Shown here in pieces: positions 31,618-41,313 of a stretch of DNA of 64,000 nt. A program made the translations under genes and the position numbers. How positions within the stretch are numbered: position 1 is the stretch's first letter; the number at the start of each line of letters is the position of its first letter. Source of the DNA: Variovorax sp. HW608 (GTDB lineage Bacteria; Pseudomonadota; Gammaproteobacteria; Burkholderiales; Burkholderiaceae_C); NCBI RefSeq assembly GCF_900090195.1, contig NZ_LT607803.1, positions 6,350,229 through 6,414,228 of the forward strand, in the 5' to 3' direction. The notes beneath the pieces are model-generated. The model saw only the letters and a program-made list of their open reading frames with translations, had not been told where the DNA came from and did not search any database.

Positions 31618-32634
31618 TCAGGCACGATTGTAATCCAGCCCCCAAAGTGACATGCCTTGCACGAGATCGGCCGGCGGCGGCGACTGGAACTCCATGTTCC
31701 GGCCGGTCACCGGATGCACGAGGCCGAGCCTGAAGGCGTGCAGCGCCTGCCGCGTCAGCCCGGCCGCCTCGGCCCCTCCGTACAGGGTGTCGCCGACCAG
31801 CGGATGTCCGATCGAAGCCATGTGCACACGGATCTGGTGGGTGCGCCCCGTCTCGAGCGTGCAACGCACCGCACAGCCGAGTTCGTTGCTGTCGAGTGCT
31901 TCGATCAGGGTCCGCGCCGGCTTGCCCGGGTGGCGGTCCGGATCGACCACCGCCATGCGCAGGCGATTGCGGGGATCCCGGCCGATCGGGCTGTCCACGT
32001 GCCGCATTTCGGCGCCCTGCCAGGTCCGGTGCGCCATCGCGATGTACTGCCGCTTGACCTCGCGCGCCGCGATCAGCGCCACCAGCGCGTCCATCGCCGC
32101 CCGGCTGCGGGCCACCACCATCAGCCCGCTCGTGTCGCGATCGAGCCGATGCACGATGCCGGCGCGCGGCAGCAGCGCCGCGCGCGGGTCGAGCGCCAGC
32201 AATCCGTTGAGCAAGGTGCCGCTCCAGTTGCCCGGCGCCGGGTGCACCACGAGTCCGGCCGGCTTGTCGATCACCCGCAGATGCTCGTCCTCGTGCAGCA
32301 CCTCGATCGGCATCGTCTCCGGCCGGAAAGCCTGGCTTTGCGGCGTCGGCCGAAGCTCGATGCGCCCCGATTCGCCGGCATGCACCACCGCCGAGGGCTT
32401 GGTGACCAGGCGGCCCTGCACCTCCACCATGCCGGCGTCGATGAGTTGCTGGAGATAGCTGCGGGAGAACTCCGGCACGAGCGCGGCAAGTGCCCGGTCC
32501 AGGCGCTGCGCGTGCTGGCTCTCGCCGATCCGGAAAGTGCGGATTTCGCTGGCGTCGGAGAGCTCGCCCGCCTCGTCGTGCTCCGCCGCGTCCGGGGGGG
32601 CGCCCGAGGGGCCGGTCGATATAATTGAGGGCAC
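31618..32634 (-). CDS. rluD: 23S rRNA pseudouridine synthase RluD
   Basis: A 338-residue RluA-family enzyme that makes the pseudouridines of helix 69 (1911, 1915, 1917). It has an S4 domain ([27 protein letters not shown]) and the catalytic core with [16 protein letters not shown], plus [17 protein letters not shown] and [26 protein letters not shown]. The start is a GTG at 32634 (VPSIISTG), chosen for lack of a nearer Met before the S4 domain; it is uncertain. It is divergent from bamD, as in E. coli, across only 23 bases. Confidence 0.92.
   Translation of the reverse strand: MPSIISTGPSGAPPDAAEHDEAGELSDASEIRTFRIGESQHAQRLDRALAALVPEFSRSYLQQLIDAGMVEVQGRLVTKPSAVVHAGESGRIELRPTPQSQAFRPETMPIEVLHEDEHLRVIDKPAGLVVHPAPGNWSGTLLNGLLALDPRAALLPRAGIVHRLDRDTSGLMVVARSRAAMDALVALIAAREVKRQYIAMAHRTWQGAEMRHVDSPIGRDPRNRLRMAVVDPDRHPGKPARTLIEALDSNELGCAVRCTLETGRTHQIRVHMASIGHPLVGDTLYGGAEAAGLTRQALHAFRLGLVHPVTGRNMEFQSPPPADLVQGMSLWGLDYNRA
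32620..32625 (+). promoter_or_regulatory. Candidate -10 box (TATAAT) of bamD
   Basis: A perfect TATAAT stands 33 bases upstream of the bamD start and within the first codons assigned to rluD. The sequence 17 bases further upstream is G/C-only and shows no -35 match, so the call rests on the hexamer and its position. If used, the bamD leader would be about 27 bases. Confidence 0.35.
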
Positions 32635-32657
32635 CTGTTTCACGAAAGCCTTACTTG

Positions 32658-33467
32658 ATGTTTCGCGCCAAATTATCGGTTGTCCCCGGCTGGCTGGCCC
32701 TCTGTGCGGCGGCATGGCTGGTGGCCGGCTGCTCGTCGACCGACGTCGACAAGACCGCGAACTGGAGCCCCAATCGCATCTACTCCGAAGCGAAGGACGA
32801 AGTCGACTCGGGCGCCTACGACAAGGCCGTTCCGCTGTACGAAAAGCTCGAAGGCCGCGCTGCCGGCACGCCGCTGGCCCAGCAGGCCCAGCTCGACAAG
32901 GCTTATGCCCAGTTCAAGGCGGGCGACAAGCCCGCCGCCATCGCCACGCTCGATCGCTTCATGAAGCTGCATCCCGCGAGCCCGGCGATCGACTACGCGC
33001 TCTACTTCAAGGGCGTGATCAACTTCAACGACGATCTCGGTCTCTTCGCGTTCATGACGCGCCAGGACCTTTCGGAGCGCGACCAGAAAGCCGCGAAGGA
33101 ATCCTTCGAGTCCTTCAAGGAGCTGGTGACCCGCTTCCCCGACTCGCGCTACACGCCGGATGCCCGGCAGCGCATGAACTACATCGTCAACTCGCTGGCC
33201 CAGTATGAAGTGCACGTGGCGCGCTACTACTACGAGCGCGGCGCGTACCTGGCGGCCGTCAATCGCGCGCAAATCGCGCTCGCGGACTACCGCGAAGTGC
33301 CGGCGCTCGAGGAGGCGCTCTACATCATGTACATGTCGTACGACAAGCTCGGCATGACCGAGCTGCGCGACGACGCCAAGCGCGTGCTGACCCAGAACTA
33401 TCCGAAGAGCGAGTACCTGTCCCGCGGCTTCCGCGCCAAGGACGATCCCTGGTGGAAGGTCTGGTAG
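32658..33467 (+). CDS. bamD: Outer membrane assembly lipoprotein BamD
   Basis: A 269-residue lipoprotein with lipobox VAGC (Cys25) and five TPR-like units; conserved parts are SEAKDEVDSGAYDKAVPLYEKLEGR, DYALYFKGVINFNDDLG, KESFESFKELVTRFPDSRYTPDARQRM and VARYYYERGAYLAAVNR. BamD is the essential partner of BamA in outer membrane protein insertion. The start ATG at 32658 is fixed by the signal peptide. It is followed by a clear terminator and is divergent from rluD. Confidence 0.96.
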   Translation: MFRAKLSVVPGWLALCAAAWLVAGCSSTDVDKTANWSPNRIYSEAKDEVDSGAYDKAVPLYEKLEGRAAGTPLAQQAQLDKAYAQFKAGDKPAAIATLDRFMKLHPASPAIDYALYFKGVINFNDDLGLFAFMTRQDLSERDQKAAKESFESFKELVTRFPDSRYTPDARQRMNYIVNSLAQYEVHVARYYYERGAYLAAVNRAQIALADYREVPALEEALYIMYMSYDKLGMTELRDDAKRVLTQNYPKSEYLSRGFRAKDDPWWKVW

Positions 33468-33493
33468 GGCGCTTCGCGCAACCCCTCCCCCTG

Positions 33494-33528
33494 AAATGCC
33501 CGGGCTAATCCCCGGGCATTTTGTTTTT
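33494..33528 (+). terminator. Rho-independent terminator of bamD
   Basis: Arms AAATGCCCGGG (33494-33504) and CCCGGGCATTT (33511-33521) pair perfectly over 11 bp with a 6-base loop, and TGTTTTT follows. It begins 27 bases after the bamD stop. The right arm lies inside the last codons of dinG on the opposite strand. Confidence 0.88.
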
Positions 33529-35517
33529 GAGGTCCTGCAGGGCGGCGTCGAACCCGGTCTCGTCCTCGATTCTTCGCATGGCGGGGAGCGCCGCCAGCAG
33601 GCGCCGGCCATAGCCCATCGCAACGAGGCGCGTATCGCAGATCACGAGCACGCCGGTGTCGGTTTCGCGCCGGATCAGCCGGCCGGCGCCCTGCTTGAGC
33701 GCCACCGCCGCCTCGGGCAGCGAATAGTCGCTGAACGCGCTGCGGCCTTGCGACTCGAGGCGCTGGGAGCGCGCCTCCACCAGCGGGTCATTGGGCGGCG
33801 GAAACGGCAGCTTGTCGATCACCACCAGTTGCAGTGCATCGCCGGGCGCATCGAAGCCTTCCCAGAAGGACGCCGATGCGACCAGCACGCAGCCGGCACG
33901 CCCTTGGGCCGCACCTTCGCGGAAGCGATCCATCAGCGTGCGCTTGGGCAACTCGCCTTGCACCAGCACCTCCGGCCGTTGCGCGGGCTCCAGCGTCTCG
34001 AAGTCCTGCCGGATCGCGTCGCCCACCGTGCGCAGGGCGCGCAGGGTCGTCGTCAGCACCAGCGTGCGGCCGCCGAGGCGGCGAGCGCCATGGGCCGCGA
34101 GCCGCGCCACGTGGTGTCCGTGCGCGGGATCGCTGGGCTTGGGGAATCGGCGCGGCACGTAGAGCGCGGCCTGGCGCGCATAGTCGAAGGGACTTCGGAC
34201 ACGCAGCACTTCGGCGTCTTCGAGGCCGCAGGGCTCGGTGAACCACTTGAGCTGCGGATCGTCGCCCAGCGTGGCCGAGGTGAACACCCATGCACGGCCG
34301 TCATCGTCGGGCTCGGCCGCTTCGGACTTGAGAACGCGCGTGCGGACCGCCTCGGCAATGTCGAGCGGCGATTCGACCAGCCGCAGCTGCGATCCCACGT
34401 CCACCCAGCGCACCGATCCGGTCGGACAGGCCTGCGCAAACCGGGACGCGCGTTCGGAAAGCTGCAAGGCACGCTCATGGAGCCGGACGAAATCCGGCGA
34501 CAGCTCGCTCACCGTATCGAGCCCGCGCGCCGCTTCGGCGAAGGCCTGCCCCAGCGCTTCCAGCGCGCCTTGCCACGCCTCGGTCGGAACCCCTTCCGGC
34601 GATCCGCCCGACCAGCGCAGCTTGGCGCCGGGGTACTGTTTGCCGACCGCGAGCCGAAGCTCCCGTGCAGCGTGCTCGATCCCGGCCGCCCGTTGCTGCC
34701 AGTCGACCAGTCCGCGCGCGTGCTGAAGTCCGGCGGCGAGCAGGTCGCGTGCGAAATCCAGCGCCTGCCCGCTGCCGAGCTGGACGCCGAGGAACTGGAC
34801 GCCGGTCTCGTTCAACTGGTGCGCCTCGTCGAACACCACGACCCGCACCGTCGGCAGCAATTCCGCCATGCCCGATTCGCGCACCGCGAGATCGGCAAAG
34901 AACAGATGGTGGTTGATGACCACCACGTCGGCCGCCATCGCCTCGCGCCGGGCGAGATTGACGTGGCAGGGCTTGAATTGCGGGCACTGGGCGCCCAGGC
35001 AGTTCTCCCGCGTGGAAGTCACCAGCGGGATCACCGGCGAGCGCTCGTCGAGGCCCGGCAGTTCAGCGAGGTCGCCGGTGCGCGTGGCCTTGGACCATTG
35101 CTCGATCTTCGCCAGCGTGCGCAGCGATGCGCGTTCCGGAGATGCGTCATGGCGCGCCAGGTCGAGCCGGTGCAGGCACAGATAGCTGGCCCGCCCCTTG
35201 AGCAAGGCAGTGCGCACCGGCAACCCGAGGGCGGCGACGAGCCGCGGCAGATCACGGCCGAAGAGCTGGTCCTGCAGCGTCTTCGTCGCGGTGGAGAGCA
35301 GCACCCGCTCGCCGCTCAACAGCGCGGGCACGAGGTAGGAGAAGGTCTTCCCCACCCCGGTCCCGGCCTCGACGACCAGCACCCCGCCCTGGGCGATGGT
35401 GCGGGCGACGGCGAGCGCCATCTGCGTCTGCCCCTCGCGCTCGCGAAACTGCTCCGCGGCCTGCGAGAGCACCCCGTCCTGCGCAAACGCCTCGCGCACT
35501 TCCTGCTCGAGAGACAT
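33505..35517 (-). CDS. dinG: DinG/YoaA-family ATP-dependent DNA helicase
   Basis: A 670-residue XPD-like superfamily 2 helicase. Walker A is AGTGVGKT at residues 51-58, the DEAH box is at 230-233, and motif VI is ALKQGAGRLIRRETDTG. Four cysteines placed as a [4Fe-4S] site are at about 114, 173, 178 and 184 (YLCLHR and NCLGAQCPQFKPCHV). Family members unwind forked DNA, D-loops and R-loops and help repair stalled replication. Its 3' end overlaps the bamD terminator. Its ATG shares one base with the stop of the small DUF465 gene, so the two are coupled. DinG and YoaA cannot be separated by eye. Confidence 0.92.
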   Translation of the reverse strand: MSLEQEVREAFAQDGVLSQAAEQFREREGQTQMALAVARTIAQGGVLVVEAGTGVGKTFSYLVPALLSGERVLLSTATKTLQDQLFGRDLPRLVAALGLPVRTALLKGRASYLCLHRLDLARHDASPERASLRTLAKIEQWSKATRTGDLAELPGLDERSPVIPLVTSTRENCLGAQCPQFKPCHVNLARREAMAADVVVINHHLFFADLAVRESGMAELLPTVRVVVFDEAHQLNETGVQFLGVQLGSGQALDFARDLLAAGLQHARGLVDWQQRAAGIEHAARELRLAVGKQYPGAKLRWSGGSPEGVPTEAWQGALEALGQAFAEAARGLDTVSELSPDFVRLHERALQLSERASRFAQACPTGSVRWVDVGSQLRLVESPLDIAEAVRTRVLKSEAAEPDDDGRAWVFTSATLGDDPQLKWFTEPCGLEDAEVLRVRSPFDYARQAALYVPRRFPKPSDPAHGHHVARLAAHGARRLGGRTLVLTTTLRALRTVGDAIRQDFETLEPAQRPEVLVQGELPKRTLMDRFREGAAQGRAGCVLVASASFWEGFDAPGDALQLVVIDKLPFPPPNDPLVEARSQRLESQGRSAFSDYSLPEAAVALKQGAGRLIRRETDTGVLVICDTRLVAMGYGRRLLAALPAMRRIEDETGFDAALQDLKNKMPGD

Positions 35518-35720
35518 CAGGCGGGCTCTTGGGGATCGAGCAGGCGCTCGAGGCGCGCAATCTCGTCGCGCAACGCGAGGCGCCTCTTCTTCAGGCGGCG
35601 CAGCAGAAGTTCGTCGCGCGAGACGGCGTCCGCCAGGCGATCGATCGAGGCATCGAGGTCGGCGTGCTCGATCCGCAGCTCGATCAGCTGACGCGAAAGG
35701 GAATGAAGATTGGAGTCCAA
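35517..35720 (-). CDS. YdcH-like DUF465 small coiled-coil protein
   Basis: A protein of about 67 residues ending LLLRRLKKRRLALRDEIARLE, the DUF465 hallmark of a charged antiparallel helical hairpin. The start is uncertain: no ATG lies close to the domain, and the TTG at 35720 (LDSNLHSL) is taken; the TTG at 35732 is an alternative. An ATG at 35849 would add unconserved residues and overlap the divergent phosphatase gene. It runs into dinG with a one-base overlap. The function is unknown. Confidence 0.65.
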   Translation of the reverse strand: MDSNLHSLSRQLIELRIEHADLDASIDRLADAVSRDELLLRRLKKRRLALRDEIARLERLLDPQEPA

Positions 35721-35847
35721 CGGGCGCAATTCACGAACGGCACGGGCGGCGGGGCTTCCCCTGCCTGTGTTGACTCGATAATACGTCTTCGTTTCGCTGC
35801 AACAAGAAAACCATGAGAGATCGCGCCACTGGCGCCCCAGCGCCAGC

Positions 35848-36618
35848 ATGACTCGAAACTTTCGACTCTCCGCCGCCACCGGCCTCCACCAGGGCGATCG
35901 CCCCTATCAGCAGGACCAGGTCATGGTCCTCTCCCACCCCCGGGTGCCGGGCTGCGTGCTCGGCGTCATCGCCGACGGCATGGGCGGACGCAGCGGCGGG
36001 CGCAAGGCATCCGATCAGGTCCTCATGACGGCGCGCCAGTTGTTCGCGCGCTACAAGCCGGGCCGGGACGAACCGGTCGGCGTCCTTCGGCAGATCCTCG
36101 AGGACGCCCACACGGTCATCAAGCTCACCGCCGTGTCCAGCGAACAGGAACCCCACAGCACGCTGGCCGCCTTCCTGCTGAATCCCGAGGGCGACTGCGC
36201 GTGGGTGCATGCCGGTGATTCGCGCATCTACCACTTCCATCAGGGCCGGCTCGTCAAGCGCACCAAGGACCATTCGTATGTCCAGGTCCTCGTGGACCGC
36301 GGCGAGATCGACGAAGAGGAAGCGAGCCTGCACCCGCAAAGCAACATCCTGCTGGGCTGCCTGGGCATGAAGTCGACCCCGCCGCCGGTGGATGTCCACC
36401 TGATCCCGCGCCTTGCGCCCGGCGATGTGCTCATGGCCTGCAGCGACGGGCTCTGGCACTACTTCACGCCGGAGGAAATGGGCGCCCTCCTCGCCGACCA
36501 GCCGCCACGCGCGGCCGTTGAGCTGCTGGTCGCCGAAGCGCGCCGGCGTGCGCGCGGGACCGGCGACAACCTCTCGATCGCCGTGCTGAAGATCGAGGAT
36601 CTGCCCCCGGCCGAATAA
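35848..36618 (+). CDS. PP2C-family Ser/Thr protein phosphatase
   Basis: A 256-residue PPM-type phosphatase. Metal-binding motifs are present: the early Arg/Asp region (GDRPYQQDQ), GVIADGMGGRSGG, the middle CAWVHAGDSRIYHF, ACSDGLWHYF and GTGDNLSIAVL. No kinase or forkhead domain is attached. Such phosphatases oppose Hanks-type kinases, but no kinase gene is in the window. It is divergent from the DUF465-dinG pair. The regulatory target is unknown. Confidence 0.93.
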   Translation: MTRNFRLSAATGLHQGDRPYQQDQVMVLSHPRVPGCVLGVIADGMGGRSGGRKASDQVLMTARQLFARYKPGRDEPVGVLRQILEDAHTVIKLTAVSSEQEPHSTLAAFLLNPEGDCAWVHAGDSRIYHFHQGRLVKRTKDHSYVQVLVDRGEIDEEEASLHPQSNILLGCLGMKSTPPPVDVHLIPRLAPGDVLMACSDGLWHYFTPEEMGALLADQPPRAAVELLVAEARRRARGTGDNLSIAVLKIEDLPPAE

Positions 36619-36635
36619 GGGGGCGGCAACAAGGC

Positions 36636-37307
36636 TCAGGGGCTCTTGGGCGCCGGAGCCGCCGCACCGGGATCCGGCAGCGGCGCCGATCGCGGCTTGT
36701 CCCTTGCCGCGTTCTTGCGCTCCAGTTCGGCGCGATGCTCTGCGGCCTTCTTCAGCTTCTCGTCGTATTCGGCACGCGCTGCCGGGGCCTCGGCCTTTCG
36801 TTTGGCGGCGTCGGCTTGCTGCTGCGCATGTTCGCGCTGCCTGTTCTCGAACTGCCGGCGGTTCTCCGCCTCCTGCGCAGCGGCCTGCTCACGGCTGGCG
36901 GCATGTTCGGCCGCGCGCTGCTCGCGTTCCCGCTGCGACTTCAGCGACTGCTCGCGCTGTGCATCCGCCTCCCGCGACTTTTGCGAGGCATTCTGCTGCT
37001 CGAGCTTTTCGAGCTCGGCAGCGCCCCGGCGCTTGCGCTCGAAATCGTTGATGGCCGCCTGCTGACGCTTGACGTCGTCGGTGGCGGTGCGCCGTCGGTG
37101 GCGGCTGTCCTGCAGACAGCTCTCGACCGCGAATCTCTGGTAACAGGCCTTCTGCTCGGTCAGGTAACGCGCGTCGATGGCCTTCTGCTCCTCGACGAGG
37201 CGCGCGCGCTCGGCATCGAAGTCGGCACCGGCGGTCGTGGCCGTCGTCTGCGCCCCAAGAGGCAGGGCAGACAGCCCGATCAGGACGGCGGCAAGCTTGG
37301 CTTTCAT
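36636..37307 (-). CDS. Exported coiled-coil protein, uncharacterised
   Basis: A 223-residue protein with a probable signal peptide (MKAKLAAVLIGLSALPLGAQ), then a long charged helical region, heavy in Gln, Arg, Glu and Ala with heptad-like spacing (EKLEQQNASQKSREADAQREQ and onward). Two cysteines in QKACYQRFAVESCLQDSRHRR could form a disulfide. The tail is Pro/Ala-rich. I do not recognise the family. Its ATG overlaps the stop of zapE by 4 bases, so it is translated downstream of zapE. A role in the envelope or division is only a neighbourhood-based guess. Confidence 0.72.
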   Translation of the reverse strand: MKAKLAAVLIGLSALPLGAQTTATTAGADFDAERARLVEEQKAIDARYLTEQKACYQRFAVESCLQDSRHRRRTATDDVKRQQAAINDFERKRRGAAELEKLEQQNASQKSREADAQREQSLKSQREREQRAAEHAASREQAAAQEAENRRQFENRQREHAQQQADAAKRKAEAPAARAEYDEKLKKAAEHRAELERKNAARDKPRSAPLPDPGAAAPAPKSP

Positions 37308-38401
37308 GTCAGGCGGGTATCGACGACGCGGCGTTCCAGCGCCAGGAACTCGGCCGATTGCATCTCGTTGAGTCTCGAAACGGTTCTGGGAAATTCGTGG
37401 GCCAGAGGCCCTTCGGTATACAACTGTTCGGGCGGGACTTCAGCCGACATGATCAGTTTCACACGTCGATCGTAGAACACGTCCACCAGCCAGGTGAAGC
37501 GCCGGGCCTCCGACGCCATGCGCACCGGCATGTAGGGCACATTCGAGAGCAGGACCGTGTGGAACTGGGTCGCGATCTCGAGATAGTCGTTCTGCGAGCG
37601 CGGACCGCCGCACAGCGTCTTGAAATCGAACCACACCACGCCCCCGGCCTTGCGCAGCGCGTGGATCTCGCGCGCCTCGATGTGCAAGACGGGATTCTCG
37701 TCCGCGGACTCCGCCAGGCGCTCGAAGGCCTTGCGCATCTCCCTGTCCGCCTCGGCACCATTCGGCGTCAGGTAGAGCCGGACCTGTTCCAGCGTGCGGC
37801 GACGATAGTCCGTGCCGTTGTCGACGTTGACCACCTCCAGCTTCTCGTTGAGCAGCTGGATCGCCGGCAGGATGCGATCGCGATGCAACCCGCCCGGATA
37901 CAGGTCGTCGGGCTTGAAGTTGGACGTGGTGACGAAGCCGACGTCGTTCTCGAACAGCGCCGCCAGGACGCGATGCAGGATCATCGCGTCGGTGATGTCC
38001 GCGACATGGAACTCGTCGAAGCAGATGAGCTTGTACCGCTTGGCGATCCGGCGGCCGAGCTCATCCAGCGGATTGACCGTGCCTTGCAGCTCGGCCAGCT
38101 CGCGGTGCACCTCGCGCATGAATTCGTGGAAGTGCAGCCGCGTCTTGCGGCGCAGCGGGACCGCGTTGTAGAAGCAGTCCATCAGGAAGCTCTTGCCGCG
38201 GCCGACGCCACCGTACATGTAGACCCCGCGCGGGATCTCCGGCCGGTTGATCAGCTTCTTGAACGCATTGGAGCGCTGCGCCTTGTACCCGGCCCACTCG
38301 CGGGCGCAGCGATCGAGCGCTTGGACGGCACGCAGCTGCGCGGGGTCGCTCTTGAAACCCCGCGCCGCCAGTTCCGCTTCGTAAGCCTGAAGAACGGTCA
38401 A
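37304..38401 (-). CDS. zapE: Cell division protein ZapE (AFG1-like ATPase)
   Basis: A 365-residue AAA ATPase of the AFG1 family. Walker A is YMYGGVGRGKSFLMD and Walker B LICFDEFHVADITDAMIL; further blocks are HFHEFMREVHREL, FVTTSNFKPDDLYPGGLHRDRILPAI and the C-terminal AQFHTVLLSNVPYMP-like strand. ZapE associates with the Z-ring and affects division under stress and low oxygen. It follows lpdA by 4 bases, so it is read with the odhA-odhB-lpdA operon, a known betaproteobacterial arrangement. Confidence 0.94.
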   Translation of the reverse strand: MTVLQAYEAELAARGFKSDPAQLRAVQALDRCAREWAGYKAQRSNAFKKLINRPEIPRGVYMYGGVGRGKSFLMDCFYNAVPLRRKTRLHFHEFMREVHRELAELQGTVNPLDELGRRIAKRYKLICFDEFHVADITDAMILHRVLAALFENDVGFVTTSNFKPDDLYPGGLHRDRILPAIQLLNEKLEVVNVDNGTDYRRRTLEQVRLYLTPNGAEADREMRKAFERLAESADENPVLHIEAREIHALRKAGGVVWFDFKTLCGGPRSQNDYLEIATQFHTVLLSNVPYMPVRMASEARRFTWLVDVFYDRRVKLIMSAEVPPEQLYTEGPLAHEFPRTVSRLNEMQSAEFLALERRVVDTRLT

Positions 38402-38405
38402 GGCT

Positions 38406-39833
38406 TCAGAAGTTCAGCGTGCGCTTGTCGACGGCAAGCGCCGCTTCCTTCGTCGCCTCGGACAGCGAAGGATGCGCGTGGCAGATGCGTGCGATGTCTT
38501 CGGCGCTGGCCTTGAATTCCATCGCGACGACGGCTTCCGAGATCAGCTCGCTGACCATCGGGCCCACCATGTGAACGCCAAGGATCTCGTCCGTGGCCGC
38601 ATCGGCCAGGAACTTGACCATGCCGGTCGTGTCGCCCAGGGCGCGCGCACGTCCGTTCGCGAGGAACGGGAAGGTGCCGGCCTTGTAGGCACGGCCGCTG
38701 GCCTTGAGCTGCTGCTCGGTCTGGCCGACCCACGCGATCTCGGGCGAGGTGTAGATCACCCACGGGATGGTGTTGAAGTTGACGTGGCCATGCTGGCCGG
38801 CAATGCGCTCGGCCACGGCAACGCCCTCTTCCTCCGCCTTGTGCGCGAGCATCGGGCCGCGCACCACGTCGCCGATCGCCCAGACGTTGGGCAGGCTGGT
38901 CTTGCACTCGTCGTCGACCACGATCGCGCCGCGCTCGTCGAGCTGCAGGCCGACCGCCTCGGGGTTCAGGCCGATGGTGTTGGGGATGCGGCCGATCGAG
39001 ACGATCAGCTTGTCGACGTCGAGCTTCTGCGCTTCGCCCTTCGAGTCGGTGTAGGCGATGCTCAAGCCGTTCTTGCCCGACTTGACTTCGCCGACGTTCA
39101 CGCCGAGGTGGATCTTCAGGCCCTGCTTGTCGAAGGCCTTCTTGGCTTCCTTGGCGATCTGCTCGTCGACCGCGCCGAGGAAGGTCGGCAGCGCTTCGAG
39201 CACCGTGACTTCCGAACCCAGGCGGCGCCACACCGAGCCCATCTCGAGGCCGATCACGCCCGAGCCGACCAGCGCGAGCTTCTTCGGCACCGCGCCGACG
39301 CGCAGCGCGCCGTCGTTCGAGAGGATGTTCTCCTCGTCGAACGGCGCACCCGGCAGCGGACGCGCGTTCGAGCCGGTCGCCACGATGACGTGCTTGCCGG
39401 TGATGCTCTCTTCGGCGGCGCCTGCCACCTTGATCTCGTAGCCGGCTTCGGAAGCCTTCACGAACGAGCCGCGGCCGTGGAAGAAGGCAACCTTGTTCTT
39501 CTTGAACAGGTAGGCGATGCCGTCGTTGTTCTGCTTCACGACGTTGTCCTTGCGCGCCAGCATCTTCGCGACGTCGATGCCGAGGCCTTCGACCTTGATG
39601 CCGTGGTCCGCGAAAGCGTGGCCGGCGTGCTCGTAGTGCTCCGACGATTGCAGCAGCGCCTTCGAGGGGATGCAGCCGATGTTGGTGCAGGTGCCGCCGA
39701 GGGCGGGCCCGCCCTTGGCATTCTTCCACTCGTCGATGCAGGCCACGTTGAAGCCGAGCTGCGCCGCGCGGATCGCGGCCACGTAGCCGCCGGGGCCGCC
39801 GCCGATGACGACGACGTCGAATTGTTTGGACAT
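38406..39833 (-). CDS. lpdA: Dihydrolipoyl dehydrogenase (E3)
   Basis: A 475-residue flavoprotein that reoxidises the lipoamide of the 2-oxoacid dehydrogenase complexes with NAD+. The FAD site is [19 protein letters not shown], the redox disulfide [13 protein letters not shown] (Cys49/Cys54), the NAD site [21 protein letters not shown], and the catalytic His-Glu near the end [14 protein letters not shown]. The N-terminus has no lipoyl domain, as expected for the OGDH-linked form. It is the third gene after odhA and odhB. Confidence 0.97.
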   Translation of the reverse strand: MSKQFDVVVIGGGPGGYVAAIRAAQLGFNVACIDEWKNAKGGPALGGTCTNIGCIPSKALLQSSEHYEHAGHAFADHGIKVEGLGIDVAKMLARKDNVVKQNNDGIAYLFKKNKVAFFHGRGSFVKASEAGYEIKVAGAAEESITGKHVIVATGSNARPLPGAPFDEENILSNDGALRVGAVPKKLALVGSGVIGLEMGSVWRRLGSEVTVLEALPTFLGAVDEQIAKEAKKAFDKQGLKIHLGVNVGEVKSGKNGLSIAYTDSKGEAQKLDVDKLIVSIGRIPNTIGLNPEAVGLQLDERGAIVVDDECKTSLPNVWAIGDVVRGPMLAHKAEEEGVAVAERIAGQHGHVNFNTIPWVIYTSPEIAWVGQTEQQLKASGRAYKAGTFPFLANGRARALGDTTGMVKFLADAATDEILGVHMVGPMVSELISEAVVAMEFKASAEDIARICHAHPSLSEATKEAALAVDKRTLNF

Positions 39834-39904
39834 GTGAGTCTTTCTCTATGTGGTGACCGTGCTCATCACGCATCCATCCCGTTCAAGGCCCGCGAAGCGG
39901 GGCC

Positions 39905-40002
39905 GTTCGGGAACCGCCGCGGAACCGGCTTTGCCGGGCCGCTGGCGGTGCCCCCTCGAGGGGGGAGGCGGCTACACGAAGTGAGCAAGCAACGGGGGTG
40001 GG
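39905..40002 (-). repeat. Dispersed Comamonadaceae-type intergenic repeat, copy D
   Basis: Fills most of the 169-bp gap between odhB and lpdA, starting at the odhB stop. On the minus strand it reads ACCCACCCCCGTTGCTTGCT, CACTTCGTGTAG, a CCCCCCTCGAGGGGG dyad and GCGGCCCGGC. Copies A, B and C share parts of this series. The element lies inside a transcribed operon, so it would be present in the odhB-lpdA mRNA. Confidence 0.65.
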
Positions 40003-41268
40003 TCAGATGTCGAACAAGAGGCGCGCCGGATCTTCGAGCGCTTCCTTCATGGCCACGAGGCCGAGCACGGCTTCGCGACCGTCGATGATGCGGTGGTCGT
40101 AGCTCATCGCCAGGTAGTTCATCGGACGGACGACGATCTGGCCGTTCTCGACGACGGCGCGGTCCTTGGTCGCGTGCACGCCGAGGATGGCCGACTGGGG
40201 CGGGTTGATGATCGGGGTCGACAGCATCGAGCCGAACACGCCGCCGTTGGAGATCGAGAACGTGCCGCCGGTCATCTCCTCGATGCCCAGCTTGCCGTCG
40301 CGCGCCTTGGCGCCGTATTCGGCAATCTTCTTCTCGATGTCGGCGAAGCTCATCTGGTCGGCATTGCGCAGGATCGGCACCACCAGGCCGCGCGGCGAAC
40401 CGACGGCGATACCGATGTCGAAGTAGCCGTGGTAGACGATGTCGTTGCCGTCCACCGAGGCGTTGAGCACCGGGTACTTCTTGAGCGCGTGCACCGCGGC
40501 TTTCACGAAGAAGCTCATGAAGCCGATCTTGACGCCGTGCTCCTTCTCGAACTTCTCCTGGAAGCGCTTGCGCATTTCCATGACCGGGGCCATGTTGACT
40601 TCGTTGAAGGTCGTGAGGATCGCGTTGGTGGCTTGCGATTGCAACAGGCGCTCGGCGATGCGGGCGCGCAGGCGGCTCATCGGCACGCGCTCTTCCGGAC
40701 GGTCGCCGAGTTCGGGCGCCCTGGCCGGCGCAGCGACCTGGGGCAGCGCGGTCTTCGGCGCGCCGGTCGGGATCGCCACGGGGGCGGCGACCTTCGCGGT
40801 CACGCCGCCGGCCACGGCGCTCAGCACGTCACCCTTGGTGACGCGGCCGTCCTTGCCGGTGCCGGTCACGTCGGAGGTAGCGAGCTTGTTGTCGGCGAGC
40901 AGCTTGGCGGCGGCGGGCATCGCGACGTCGGACTTCGACGTGCCGCCGGCAGCGGCAGCGGCCGCTGCGGGGGCGGCAGCCGGTGCTGCGGCAGGCGCAG
41001 CAGCGGGCGCGGCCGCGCCGGCCTTGGCTGCGGTGTCGATCTTGGCGATCAGCTGATCCGCCACCACGGTCGCGCCGTCGCCGGCAACGATCTCGGCCAG
41101 CACGCCGGCGGCGGGCGCCGGCACTTCGAGCACGACCTTGTCGGTCTCGATCTCGATCAGGATTTCATCGACGGCGACCGCTTCGCCGGGCTTCTTCTTC
41201 CACTGGAGCATCGTGGCTTCGGCCACGGATTCGGACAACTGGGGGACTTTGACTTCAACGATGGACAT
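40003..41268 (-). CDS. odhB: Dihydrolipoyllysine-residue succinyltransferase (E2 of 2-oxoglutarate dehydrogenase)
   Basis: A 421-residue E2. One N-terminal lipoyl domain holds the lipoyl lysine in [15 protein letters not shown] (Lys44). An Ala/Pro-rich swinging linker follows (about residues 80-108), then the E3-binding domain ([31 protein letters not shown]) and the catalytic core with [14 protein letters not shown] and the active-site His in [14 protein letters not shown]. It is encoded between odhA and lpdA. One lipoyl domain is the rule for this E2, as opposed to multiple in pyruvate E2. Confidence 0.97.
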   Translation of the reverse strand: MSIVEVKVPQLSESVAEATMLQWKKKPGEAVAVDEILIEIETDKVVLEVPAPAAGVLAEIVAGDGATVVADQLIAKIDTAAKAGAAAPAAAPAAAPAAAPAAAAAAAGGTSKSDVAMPAAAKLLADNKLATSDVTGTGKDGRVTKGDVLSAVAGGVTAKVAAPVAIPTGAPKTALPQVAAPARAPELGDRPEERVPMSRLRARIAERLLQSQATNAILTTFNEVNMAPVMEMRKRFQEKFEKEHGVKIGFMSFFVKAAVHALKKYPVLNASVDGNDIVYHGYFDIGIAVGSPRGLVVPILRNADQMSFADIEKKIAEYGAKARDGKLGIEEMTGGTFSISNGGVFGSMLSTPIINPPQSAILGVHATKDRAVVENGQIVVRPMNYLAMSYDHRIIDGREAVLGLVAMKEALEDPARLLFDI

Positions 41269-41313
41269 TTGTGATACCGCTTCGCGTTTCTTGTGAGATG
41301 GTTCGAGTTCTTC

